Shown here in pieces: positions 46,432 to 56,322 of a DNA stretch of 64,000 nucleotides. The stretch lies in assembly GCA_025331435.1 (NCBI GenBank), contig JAIWNI010000013.1, forward strand, positions 62,001 to 126,000. Direction: 5' to 3'. The position numbers and the translations under genes are program-made. Under the pieces are notes generated by a model, which did no database searches, had not been told where the DNA came from, and was given only the letters and a program-made list of their open reading frames with translations. Numbering within the stretch: position 1 is the stretch's first letter; each line of letters opens with the position of its first letter. The DNA comes from Choanephora cucurbitarum. Taxonomy: Eukaryota; Mucoromycota; Mucoromycetes; Mucorales; Choanephoraceae.

Positions 46432-48012
46432 CTGTTGTTGCTGTTGTTGCTGTTGAGCCTGCGCTTGAGCTTGTGCCTGAGCCTGAGCCTGAGCTTGAGC
46501 TTGAGCTTGAGCTTGAGCCTGAGCCTGAGCTTGAGCTTGAGCTTGAGCTTGAGCCTGCGCTTGAGCCTGAGCTTGAGCTTGAGCCTGAGCTTGAGCCTGT
46601 TGTAATTGTTGTAACTGAATTTGTTGTAACTGTTGCTGTTGCTGTTGATGCTGCAGCTGCGGCGATGCATGCTGCAATGGCTGTGATTTTCCTATCTGAC
46701 CTTGAGGAATAGGTGCGTGCATGGGCTGTAATGGTTGGACCATCGTCGATGGCTTCACAGCCTGGCTAGACAAACTTTGTTCAACAGGCTCCTCTTTCGC
46801 TTCTTCCTTGACGGGCTGTTTCTTGGTCTGAGTGCGATTGGCCAAGGCAGGATCGACAAACTGTCGACCATCAAAGGCAGGTTTAGGCAAACTGATCTGT
46901 CCAGGCAGATTGTCTCTCTTTCGTTTCTTTCCTGTGTCTGCAGGCGATCCTGATGCCTTGGTGGGATCTAAAGACAAGAAATGAGAAAAGTTCTGTCGAT
47001 CATGAGGATGTTCAACTTGCCTATTTGAGATGGTGTGGAGGGTGGTGTTGGTAACTTGAGACCTGCAAGAATAACACGATGAGCAGCAAAGGCTGTAGCT
47101 GAGCTTAATTCTATCTTTGGATCATTCACTTCTCTCACAATCTGTTCTAGTTCTTTACAATTGTTTTGTGGTGAAATCAATGATAAGCGAATATTAGACT
47201 TAAGAAAGAAGATAATGAGCCTCTCTGTTTCTGTTGCTGATCAAAAGAAAGCAACTTACTTTCTTCATTTCTTGAGCAATCTCATTCAGTTGTAATCCAT
47301 CGTATTTTTCCATAAGATTACATCGAGCACCCATTTTATATGGTATACTGTTGGATAGTACAATACAATGTTGAACAAACTCTTTTCCTCCTAATCCCTC
47401 TTTATAATCATCAAATAGCTATACAAAAAAAGAAAGAAAGAGTGAGCCATAGGCATTAGCATGATATCTAGAGTGTACCTCTAATGCTGCTACCATGCCT
47501 TCTTCTACTGCATTTTTTATAATGCCACCTTGTTCGCATGAAATGTTCTGAAAGATATCTTGAAATAAGATGGGATCCGAAGTAAAATATTTTCTGTCAA
47601 TTGTGTTGAGAGATAAAGGTTCATAGTCACCAAAGACAACAAGTCCATATTTCAACATAGGCTATTACAAAGTGTTACTATTTGGTTTATCTCATCTGTC
47701 ATTTATGCATACTGTTATCTTTGTCTTTGTCTGATTCTCTTCGGATTCTTGTACAATAGGTGTGCGTAATTGCCTAAATGAATGTAAGTCTAGAGTTTTG
47801 TGGTAATACCAGTTACTTTACTTGAGAATAGGTTCTACATAACTATCGTACAGTGTTTTGAAATAAGGTCGCATGCGTGCTGTTCCATCGACCACAAACA
47901 CAACAGCAACTTCTTTTCGTTGATGGGCATGTACTTGGGGTGTAGGTGCAGGTGAATTATGGGATCCCAAATGACTGACTGTGTTGGATGGATCCACTGC
48001 AGGTGTAGACAT
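44445..48012 (-). CDS. MED25: Mediator complex subunit 25-like protein with giant Gln/Ala-Gln tract
   Basis: Multi-exon gene (start 48012; first exon ends at 47822). The N-terminal von Willebrand A domain reads KEVAVVFVVDGTARM...YDSYVEPILK, then MLKYGLVVFGDYEP and the NIRLSLISPQNN region, as in MED25. The middle (46977-45592 exon) contains 24 alternating Ala-Gln units followed by 67 uninterrupted glutamines (46255-46596). A C-terminal module (GQIVWHIKTPEGQLQEFSC... and HTGGKLIGIVFARVPLP) resembles the activator-binding ACID/PTOV domain. The tail has Asn-rich and a second Gln tract. MED25 links activators to RNA polymerase II. The last exons are small and their borders less certain. The assignment is from domain order, not from search. 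Confidence 0.8.
46255..46599 (-). repeat. Gln67 and (Ala-Gln)24 coding repeat
   Basis: Counted from codons: 67 consecutive Gln codons between 46455 and 46255, mixing CAG and CAA, preceded in the protein by 47 alternating Ala/Gln codons between 46596 and 46456. Because the unit is a near-perfect 3-mer or 6-mer, all six frames stay open here and give spurious Leu-, Cys-, Val- and Ser-rich frames. Confidence 0.95.
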
Positions 48013-48072
48013 AATTTAATTAGAAGAAAAGAAAATAAAAAAAAAACGCGTTGGTTTATTGTGACTTTAGTT

Positions 48073-49416
48073 TTAATGTAAATTGCTTGCTAAAAGAGCA
48101 GGGTTTTCTATAAAATGCTTCCATGTATTGCTGAATTGAGCAATGGTAGCACCGTCCACCACACGATGGTCGGCAGACCAACTGATGGGCAATATCTGTT
48201 TAGGCACAATCTTGCCTGTCTCAGCGTCTACAAAGGGCAATCGTTTGGCTGAACCGATGGCCACAATGGCCATTTCTTGACTGACGACAATAGGATTAGC
48301 ATAAGTACCACCAATGGAGCCTATGTTGGATAGACTGATGGTGCCTCCCTTCAGGTCTGCCAGTGGAATGGCATTCTTTTTGGCCAACTCAGTCAATCGA
48401 TGGATCTCACTGGCTATCTGGAGAATGCTCTTTTGTTCTACATGTTTAATGTTAGGCACAATCAGGCCCTGAGGAGAATCGACAGCGATGCCTATGTTGT
48501 GTGCATCTCTGTATTGCAATTGATGCTCATTGATCAGTTGGGCATTGAGGATAGGGTAATGCGCGAGTGCGAGTGAGAGAGACTTGAGAAGGAGAGGAAG
48601 ATAGGAGATTTTCCTAAAGGGATATTTATCTGGGTGGTCTGCAAGGTATTTGTTGAGTGCCTTACGATACTCTGTAGCTGCATTCAGCTCAACCTCGTCT
48701 TTATAGCCCAGTTGCGGTATAGATAATGACTTGGTCATCGTCTTGAACATGGCTTTCTGAATAGCAGTTAAAGGCACACTTTTCGCTTTGACTTGTTCAA
48801 CAGGAGGAGCAGTTTCCACTTGAGGTGTTTCCACTCGAGCCTTTATGGTCAGATTGTTCTGTTGAATATGTTTCAGGACATCACTCTTCAAGACCATGCC
48901 ATGTTTGCCCGATCCCAAAAGATGACTATGTTCAATCCCATAGAGATCCAATAATCGACGTACTGAAGGCATACACCAACTCTTTTGGTATGCCGTGTTC
49001 TTCTTTAATGGTTCTGACTGATGTTGCTTAATAGCCTCGACAGCAGTCTCTACCAATGCCTGTTCCTCTGTCTCGATATCTACCAAGGGGCGACCCACAA
49101 GAGCCACTTGATGGGGCTCGTAATGCAATTTCAAGATATTACCAGCATACCGAGAAGAGATTTCAACCGATGCCTTGTCTGATTGTACTTCACAAATCTT
49201 ATCAAATTCAGCTACACGACTCCCTGGCTTCACAAACCATTGAACAATCTCACATTCAGTGATGCCTTCACCAATATCAGCCAACAGAAAGGGTTGAACT
49301 GCTGATCTTTGTAGCGATGTATGGATAGATCTACTCAAACGAGGCTTGATGATTGGATTAAATACATGTAGTCAATATGTCTAACTGAATCTTACCTTGA
49401 TTAAACAAGACAACAT
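48073..49416 (-). CDS. DBT: Branched-chain 2-oxoacid dehydrogenase E2 (dihydrolipoyl transacylase), mitochondrial
   Basis: Two exons, 49416-49396 (21 nt) and 49344-48073, give 430 residues. A basic presequence (MLSCLIKPRLSRSIHTSLQRS) fits mitochondrial import. The order is a lipoyl domain with the lipoylated Lys in EVQSDKASVEISSRY, a peripheral subunit-binding domain (PSVRRLLDLYGIEHSHLLGS), a Pro/Val linker, and the acyltransferase core ending with the catalytic DHRVVDGA. It accepts branched acyl groups from E1 in Val, Leu and Ile breakdown. The AEFDKICEVQSDKAS wording and SIGGTYANPIV favour branched-chain E2 over pyruvate or oxoglutarate E2. Confidence 0.94.
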
Positions 49417-49705
49417 AATACACGAAAAAGAAAGAAGAAGGTACACAACACACAGTAAAAAAAAAAGAGAGAGAAAAATGTTTGTTGTTTCTACCTTAAA
49501 TGCTGGCATAACTCCGTCTTCTATTGTGTACAGCTTTTATTTCCCATAAAAAAATATCACTTTCCTTGTAACTAGCGTGGGAAAATCAGGTCCATAGCAA
49601 CTAAATGCCCAAGTGTTTATTTAAAGTTATTTTCGAGATGTTTGTCTATAAAAACAGTATGTCAGTTCACTCCTCCTCTATTATTTCCATGTATAGATGG
49701 GTAGC

Positions 49706-50691
49706 TTACTTTGATGCCTTGTCTTCCTCCAGTACTCTCTTGATCAGTTCATCGATTTCTGTCACTTTGATAATAGCAATCTGTGAACATCTCAAGACTT
49801 GATCCATCTCTAAGGGAATACCACCTGCTTTTGATAGTGCACAGATCTCTTTATGAATGTTCATTGTGATCGTCATGTCGCCTTCCTTTGTCTGTCCTTC
49901 TAAATAGTTTGGATCAACAACTAATCGCTCACTATAGAGATCATTAGCTTCCATTTGTATAGCACTATCTTCCAGACAGTTACCCTTTATCGTAGAATGC
50001 AAATGTGATACAGATTGGAATATGGTGGATAGTTAAGGGCACTGGGTTTCTTTGATCTATAGGATGCTATTGTCATACTTCTAAGTAACGCTCCTTAAAC
50101 CAACTCTGACCACTTACAATAGTCACATCTTCTCCAGATACTGTCACATCAGGTCTTCTGAAATGCAATAAGGCTGTGATGGCTGCAATAGAGGCACAAT
50201 CAATCAAGTTGCCATCATGGTCAAGAAACAATAGGTCAACACGAATCTGCCACACTTTCTCTCCAGCAACAATACAGAGTCCTTCTGTATCGATAGCTCT
50301 ACTTCTACGCAATGCTTTTTCAATCAATCGACTGATCAACACTTCTTCTTCAGAACGTCTATAAATAAGTCAGCAACCTCTAATGAAGACACACACAAGT
50401 TACTTACGATCCAGGTTCAAAGAATGGTGCTGCCATGGGTGAGATCTCTGTATTGAAGATAAGTTGTCCTTCAGTAGGCTTATCAGGAAAAGGACGGATC
50501 ACTTCAGCAGACACACTGGCTGCCACTCGAGTACGACCCAGTTGTACTTCAACATAACCATAGTCTGATCCCAATGTGATTTCAATTGAGCGCATATCAT
50601 ATATTTCGCGTCCATCGACTCTTCTTCCTTGACGAAGTGCTTCTAAAAGAAATGCAGTCTCATTCACACTAGGTGGTAACTCTTTCACCAT
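49706..50691 (-). CDS. RRP45: RNA exosome ring subunit Rrp45 (EXOSC9)
   Basis: Exons 50691-50408, 50358-50118, 50066-49984 and 49931-49706 give 277 residues. The RNase PH fold shows RRVDGREIYDMRSIEITLG, GRTRVAASVSAEVIRPFPDKPTEG and ISPMAAPFFEPGS, then CIVAGEKVWQIRVDLLFLDHDGNLID. The C-terminus MTITMNIHKEICALSKAGGIPL is typical of EXOSC9. Like other eukaryotic ring subunits it is expected to be catalytically dead and structural, working in 3' RNA processing in nucleus and cytoplasm. It shares a 101-bp promoter with NOPCHAP1. Confidence 0.94.
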
Positions 50692-50792
50692 GGTTGTTAT
50701 TATATAAAATAATAAAAAAAAAAAAAATAGAATGAAATCAATGCTTAGGTGACGGTTTTATTTTTTTTTCTCTTTGTTCATCTATTTTCACC
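50692..50792. promoter_or_regulatory. 101-bp bidirectional promoter, RRP45 / NOPCHAP1
   Basis: Only 101 bp separate the two start codons. The sequence has an A-rich half (AATAATAAAAAAAAAAAAA) and a T-rich half (TTTATTTTTTTTTCTC) around GCTTAGGTGACGG. Both genes serve ribosome or snoRNA-related RNA processing, so co-expression is plausible. Confidence 0.6.
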
Positions 50793-51348
50793 ATGTCAAC
50801 TTCACCATCTTCTGACTTGCTTCATGTTACTGGAAAAGACAAGAAACCAGGTAACCTAAAGAAATGTTGCCTACTTGATATTTAACTGACAATGACATAC
50901 TAGAATTGATCAATCCAAAAAAGGAAGAAGAGAAAAAGACCATCCTCGACATCCCTTCTCTTTTAGCAGCCAGTGAGACTCAAAAGACAAGTCCATTGGG
51001 TGGATCCAGTGACAGTAAGGACCACAATACACACAGAGCTGACTGAGTCTCTTATGTGTATATCAGTCTTATCTAGAGTACAAGCATTCTTACCTCAAAT
51101 GAAAGAAGCCAACGAACAACTCAAACATGCTGATCCTTCCAAATTGGACATTGAGAATGTAGACGATCAAGAACAGTATATTGAAATGGTGCGTTGATAG
51201 TCAATAGAGTGATCCCATCTAACCTGTCTCTCTACAGAATCTCGGTCTAGGTGTGTTTGAAGAAAAGAAAGATGAGAGTGATTCTTCTAGTGATGAAGAC
51301 ATTGAGATACCCACTGCACACGCATCTGGAAAGATCGAGGAGATTTAA
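50793..51348 (+). CDS. NOPCHAP1: NOPCHAP1-like snoRNP assembly chaperone
   Basis: Exons 50793-50850, 50904-51014, 51067-51188 and 51238-51348 give 133 residues. The conserved core LSRVQAFLPQMKEANEQL...IENVDD...QYIEMNLGLGVFE matches the C12orf45/NOPCHAP1 family, which bridges the box C/D protein NOP58 and the R2TP/RUVBL assembly machinery. The rest is disordered with an acidic Ser/Asp tail. A tempting 22-nt intron inside exon 2/3 is too short; the 52-nt alternative (51015-51066) keeps frame and the core intact. Confidence 0.85.
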
Positions 51349-51428
51349 TAAAATAATGCTGAGTTATCAAGTTAAATTCCTGTTGACCTGTTCATCGTGG
51401 AAATTTCCCTTGTTTTATAAAAAAAAAA

Positions 51429-51858
51429 ATGTTTGCATTGAGATTGAACACTTTTTCTTCACCTTCTCGTTATTTCATTGCTCGGAAAATGTCTGTCAAA
51501 ACACTCTCAGAAACTCAAAGAAAAGATCTTCTCTCACCTTTACTTTCCTCTGGTTGGAGTATGGTGGAGAACAGAGATGCTATTATCAAGAAATACGCTT
51601 TCAATGATTTCAATGAAGCCTTTGGATTTATGACGCGTGTTGCTTTAAAGGCTGATAAAATGGATCATCATCCTGAATGGTTTAATGTAAGTTCTTTGGC
51701 TTAGTTAAGAGAGAGAGAGAGAGAGAGACTGATTTCTATTGATTTTTTAAAAAAAGGTCTATAATCGTGTTGAAGTAACATTATCAACACATGACTGTCA
51801 GGGCTTATCTACACGAGATGTTGAATTGGCCAGTTTCTGTGATGCTGTTGCAAAATAA
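51429..51858 (+). CDS. PCBD: Pterin-4a-carbinolamine dehydratase (PCD/DCoH)
   Basis: Two exons, 51429-51686 and 51757-51858, encode up to 119 residues. The active-site motif [38 protein letters not shown] has the [E/K]xxxHHP...W and His of the family. The enzyme dehydrates the 4a-hydroxy-pterin formed by aromatic amino-acid hydroxylases, recycling tetrahydrobiopterin. The first 20 residues ([19 protein letters not shown]) look like a mitochondrial presequence; a second ATG (MSVKTLS, 51489) would give a cytosolic form. Two products from alternative starts are possible. A (GA)n run lies in the intron. Confidence 0.93.
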
Positions 51859-51924
51859 AATAAATAAATTCTGATTTTAAATTGCTCCTTTTTTTTTTTC
51901 TTCTTCTTTTATAATTTCTTAGTA

Positions 51925-52880
51925 ATGAAATGGTTGGTGAATTGTATCAATAATCTCTATTCTTCTTCCTGTACCAATGATCTAGCCACAGTTCTGCCTC
52001 CTATCGATCGACAAGAACTCTCCCCAGTCACTCCTGTTGATTGTAGAGGATGTACTAAACCATGCGCCCACCCACCTTTGCCACCTGATCTCAACATTGA
52101 TCAATCTAAACCACTTCAAAACACTGTACCACCCTATGCCATTCACCTATTGATCATGACAGGCAAAACTAACTGGCCAGCCCATATAGAGAATGAAGGA
52201 TTGGCTCATACCTTAATTGAGGCAGTGAGGAGAAGAAAGGGCACAGATAAGCGACCATTTGAAAATCGGTATCATCCGGCTTTCACAGACAATGATTCAT
52301 CCCAACGCGTGATTATCACCAACTGCTCATTACCCACTCAGTACTCTACCAGGGGCAACGATATCTTACTTTTACCCGATAATATCATTCTATCCAACAT
52401 CACGCCACGACGAGTGGATGCATTGCTGGACTATATCTTTGGAAAGCCTTGCTTTCAAGCCTTCTCCACCTACCCTTTCCCTTATTCAAATTTGATCTTG
52501 ATTTGTGGTCATGGTAACAAAGACAAACGATGTGGTACGATTGGACCCATCTTGTTACAGAGCCTTGAACAAGCTTCAGCATTAGCAGAAGAGACAACCA
52601 AGTTGGCTCTTGTCAGTCATTTGGGTGGTAGGTTGGTTTTTGGAATCTACTAGAAGACTCAATTCTAATTGTGTCTATAGGACATGCATTTGCTGGTAAT
52701 TTAGTGGTCTATACACATCATGGATATCGTGCCATCTGGTATGGTAGAGTAACACCATGTTACTGTAAGGATATTGTTGAGAATACATTGGAGGATGATA
52801 AGGTGATTGAAGACCTTGTACGGGGTGTATTTGAGGTGAAATCAAAGCCAAGTAAATGTCAAGAGCCATTGGAGTGGTAA
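51925..52880 (+). CDS. AIM32: Thioredoxin-like ferredoxin family protein (Aim32/sucrase-ferredoxin-like)
   Basis: Exons 51925-52627 and 52681-52880 give 300 residues. The N-terminus has a CxxCxxxC cluster (CRGCTKPCAHP), the C-terminal half the thioredoxin-like ferredoxin signature ICGHGNKDKRCGTIGP followed by HLGGHAFAGNLVVY. Family members bind a [2Fe-2S] cluster, and yeast Aim32 works in mitochondrial redox control of import machinery. No strong presequence is evident (starts MKWLVNCINNLYSSS). The intron splits the HLGGH motif. Only PCBD lies close upstream, 66 bp away, in the same direction. Confidence 0.85.
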
Positions 52881-53939
52881 AATATTAGAGAGGGTATGGT
52901 AACACACACACACACACGCATCGTCTTGAAATCAAGATTTCATCAAACTTTTTTAAAGTTTCAACTTGTAATACATTCTCAACTATCTGCATAAATTGAA
53001 CTAGAGTGACACAATAGTACACACACACACACACTCAGAATAAAGTATTGTGTTTGTAAACAACAGATGATAGTGGACACAGAAAATACCTATAGCTTAT
53101 GATGCTATTAATAAAGAACTAACGGAAGCTCATCTTTGTCTTTCGTATGATCTGAAATGATGATATGCTCAGGCTGAGATGAATTATATTGTAAGATCAT
53201 GCCACAAGTAAGGTTACGTTCAATGTCTTGCCACTTGTAGTTGCAAAGACAATTTTTGTCTTTAGGATGGCGCCTTTCTTAAAAGATCTATCGTATCGCA
53301 TCTCTCTTCTGCAGTTGAAGGCATCATCAAGATCATTCATTTCAAACAATCAGAATATCTTCTCTAACTGAGCTAATCAAAAGCAAACCAAGATACGCAG
53401 CAAACTAATCTACCACTTGACCAACATCATCTGAGGCAATAGACTGTTTCATCTTTTGGACTTTACTGATCTCATTGAAACTATAGCAGATCGTCTTGCT
53501 TGGCATATTGAGTATGACTTAACGGAGACTTGTTCGTTTTGAGAGAGCCATAGAAGACAGAAGTAGACTTGATATGATATTGCCAATGGTAGGTGCATGA
53601 ATAGTGAAGGAAATGATATGCTCATTGCAGTTGGTGTGCTTCTCTCATATTGATCTCAAGCGCCTTTTGGAATTCACTCACCAAAAGCATGTCTAGCATC
53701 TTCTATATCAGTTGTTGACTGAAAACCACAATAGTAATAGTACAGTTAGACTGATATCTATATTTATGTTTTATCACTTGCAGTGAGACATGCCATAGGC
53801 AATGTCTCTGTCTTATTGCAATTGGTAGATAATTCAGATAGAAATTCATTCAGATTAGACCATCACAGCAACGCTCTTCAAGTCAACAGCTATTCTTAAA
53901 GTCAAGTAGTGAAATCAAATGACAAGCGACATAATTGAT
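52881..53939. other. Intergenic with CA microsatellites, worn repeat DNA
   Basis: Short (CA)n runs occur near 52902-52917 and 53022-53034. Beyond 53.1 kb the sequence is moderately GC-richer with many stops and no frame over 60 codons, as in decayed mobile DNA leading into the transposase relic. No family could be named. Confidence 0.45.
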
Positions 53940-54470
53940 AAAGGAAATTCCTTGGTTCTATCGCAGTCAGAGTAGGAAAAGGACAACCAGTATTACTTAA
54001 AGACGAACATCATTTTTTTTTAGCTACTGGCTAATGACCCAACATTGACCCTCGAAGCTGTCACAGACAACCAGTCAAAAGAATTTGGAGACGGGCAAAC
54101 CATCCTTAGATCAATGGAAAACCATATGAAGAAGAAGTGCCGCCTAACCTACAAGCAATACCGTTCCCAAATATGATGGCATAAATACGGATAACACTGT
54201 TGCTGAAAAACAATGAGATTTGTTAGCATACTGAGTTAGCCAGAACATAGATTTCATGCATGAATGTGTCTTCTTAGGTGAAGTTGAATTCGATAAGAGT
54301 ATACATCGTTCATATAGTTGGTTTGAGGCCAGAACACCTTACAAGATGGATGTTCAAACAAAGGAAACAAATGTCAGTATCTTGGGTGCTGTTAGTAAAA
54401 GTAATTTAAATGGTGTTGTCAGCAGTGAACTCCCTCAAGCCCATAGAGCAAGTCCTCACAGCACTTAATA
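53940..54470 (+). pseudogene. Second degenerate Tc1/mariner-like transposase relic
   Basis: Interrupted frames line up with a DDE transposase in correct order. LKDEHHFF and then NDPTLTLEAVTD...KEFGD appear first, then NHMKKKCRLTYKQYRS, and after stops and a shift the open frame 54256-54468: HECVFLGEVEFDKSIHRSYSW...TKETNVSILGAVSKSNLNGVV. This last part is the first catalytic block (usually F-DE-xFN), with Gly in place of the expected Asp (FLGE for FxDE). Nothing of the second and third catalytic blocks is recognisable after 54470. It is more decayed than the copy near 4.3 kb and looks like a different subfamily. Confidence 0.7.
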
Positions 54471-54992
54471 GGGCTAATATGAGCTACAGGTATCGAGTGC
54501 TTGGCAATGTATCTATTACAAGGCTACATTTGTTGAAAACTGGTTTGGATAATGTGGCTATAAGCTTTTCTTTTTGGATTTAATTCAAGAGTTTCGGTTC
54601 AAATTGAAGACTGTTGCAAACAATGATCCCCCTTCTGTCAGATACACAACGAGATAACCTCTCATCATATTCGCTAATACATCATTTCACATTAGCAGAG
54701 ATACTTGAAGTGTGAAAAAGGATGACAAAAAACATGCATTAAGTTTCTTTATTGTTAGACTCATTTTCATTGGCTGACCCATTATTTTTTATTTTTTCTG
54801 ACGACTGTATGAGAGTCAAAGTAAGAAAGAACCATGTTCCTGATATTCATTAGTAATACTGAAACTTTCCAGAAAGTTTTACCGGTCACGTGCCTGAGTC
54901 GACACTGTAATTATGAAGCCAACCTTTATTTTTAGTTTCTTTTTTTTTTATTTCTTTCCGTCTTCATCTCAACTTACAATTCAAACTGTCAG
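54471..54992. other. Intergenic upstream of the FYVE-RING gene
   Basis: No gene seen. It contains GGTCACGTGCC (about 54881-54891, an E-box) and a T-rich leader. The true first exon of the following gene may lie here, for example a very short ATGAGAGTCAAA segment near 54809 followed by GTAAGA, but this is not secure. Confidence 0.4.
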
Positions 54993-55784
54993 AATCAAGA
55001 AAAGAGAATTACGGTCCGGGAGGAGTGTTCGCCATCCCTAAATTGAAACCCTTCAACGATGCCAAATGCTGTCTTGAATGTGGTGCACAGTTCAATTTAT
55101 TTAAACAGAAATATCACTGTCGAAATTGTGGCAAGTTCATGTTAATATGCTATAGTTGCAAAAGAGAGAGAGAGAGAAATGGCTGACTAAACAACAAAAG
55201 GCTTCATTATTTTATAGGATGTGTTGTTTGTTCCAATTGCTCTGATAATAGAAACACATTGAAGAAATTTGGTTATAACAAGTAAAATACTCTTTGAAGA
55301 TAAAAAAAGTATGCTAAAGCTAATCTTCTTCAATCAATAGCCTTGTAAGATGCTGCAATACGTGTGATCGATTGATTAAGATGCAGAATATGAGTTCAAG
55401 CGACCTTTCTCAATTGAGCTTGAAAGAGTTAAAGGAATACATTCAAGCATATAGTCTGAACTCCAAGAATGCAATCGAGAAGAACGACTTGGTTCGAATC
55501 ATTTTCAACACAAAACCTATATCCAACGAGAATGAATGCTATTATAGAAGAAAGCGTATTAAGCAACAGGTTCAGTCACAGCAGCAGGGGAATGGGTTCT
55601 CGTTTTCAGGTTTAGTTCAAGATCTGTTTCATCCAAATGATGAGAATTGGAAGGCAGAACAGCAGGAACAGGAACAGAGGAGACGAAGGGAAGAAGCTGC
55701 AAGGCAGCAGCAGGAGTTAGAAAGACAACAGGCGCTGCAGCAGCAGAGGGAGCGAGAAAGACAAAGAGAGTTGGAAAACTTAAG

Positions 55785-55829
<45 letters not shown>

Positions 55830-56322
55830 ACAACAACAACAGCAACAGCGACCTCAGCAACAACGACCTCAGCAACAACAACAAAAGAACGAAGACAAAC
55901 TACTTTCGTTACATGATATGGTGAAGGCGAATATAGATCCTGCATCTTTATCTGTTAAAACTCTAAAATCAATACTGAAGTCCAACTTTGTCGAACAATC
56001 GCATGTGATTGAAAAGTCAGAACTCATCAAATTGGTGGTGCGACTGGTGGATCAATACAAAGCAGAGAACGATCAAAACAGTAATTCAGGCGATGAAAGC
56101 AACATGTGTCGTATCTGCTTTGACGCTCAACAGAACTGTGTCTTTCTTGATTGTGGACATATGGTAACTTGTATGGAATGTGCAAAAAAGGTAAGAAAAA
56201 GACATTGTTTGAATTGAAGAGAAAAAAAGAGTCTAAATTGTCTATAGCTTATTGAGACCAAGAACGAATGTCCAATCTGTCGTGAGCCTATTCTGAAACT
56301 TGTTCATGTGTTTCGGTCTTAA
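54993..56322 (+). CDS. FYVE-SAP-like-RING protein, rififylin/CARP-type E3 ubiquitin ligase (start unresolved)
   Basis: Exons about 54993-55130, 55218-55281, 55341-56190 and 56248-56322. The FYVE-type finger is CLEC...CRNCG-CVVCSNC...CCNTC, split by two introns; the basic R(R/K)HHCR motif is reduced to KYHCR, so lipid binding may be weak. Two SAP-like helical repeats (LSLKELKEYIQAYSL...NDLVRIIF and LSVKTLKSILKSN...SELIKLVVRLV) flank a Glu/Arg/Gln-rich coiled region with a poly-Gln run. The C-terminal RING reads CRICFDAQQNCVFLDCGHMVTCMECAKK...CPICREPI. Intron 1 begins GCAAGT: a GC-AG intron. No in-frame ATG was found in the first exon, so a short upstream exon is needed. Confidence 0.8.

Noticed and set aside
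46067..46712. Several 130-160 codon frames rich in Cys, Leu, Val/Ala or Ser/Asn around the poly-Gln tract
   Set aside because: A pure 3-bp or 6-bp repeat leaves all six frames open; only the minus-strand Gln frame continues into conserved domains.
51015..51036. 22-nt intron in NOPCHAP1
   Set aside because: Too short for spliceosomal removal; the 52-nt intron with the same donor restores the conserved LSRVQAFLPQ core.
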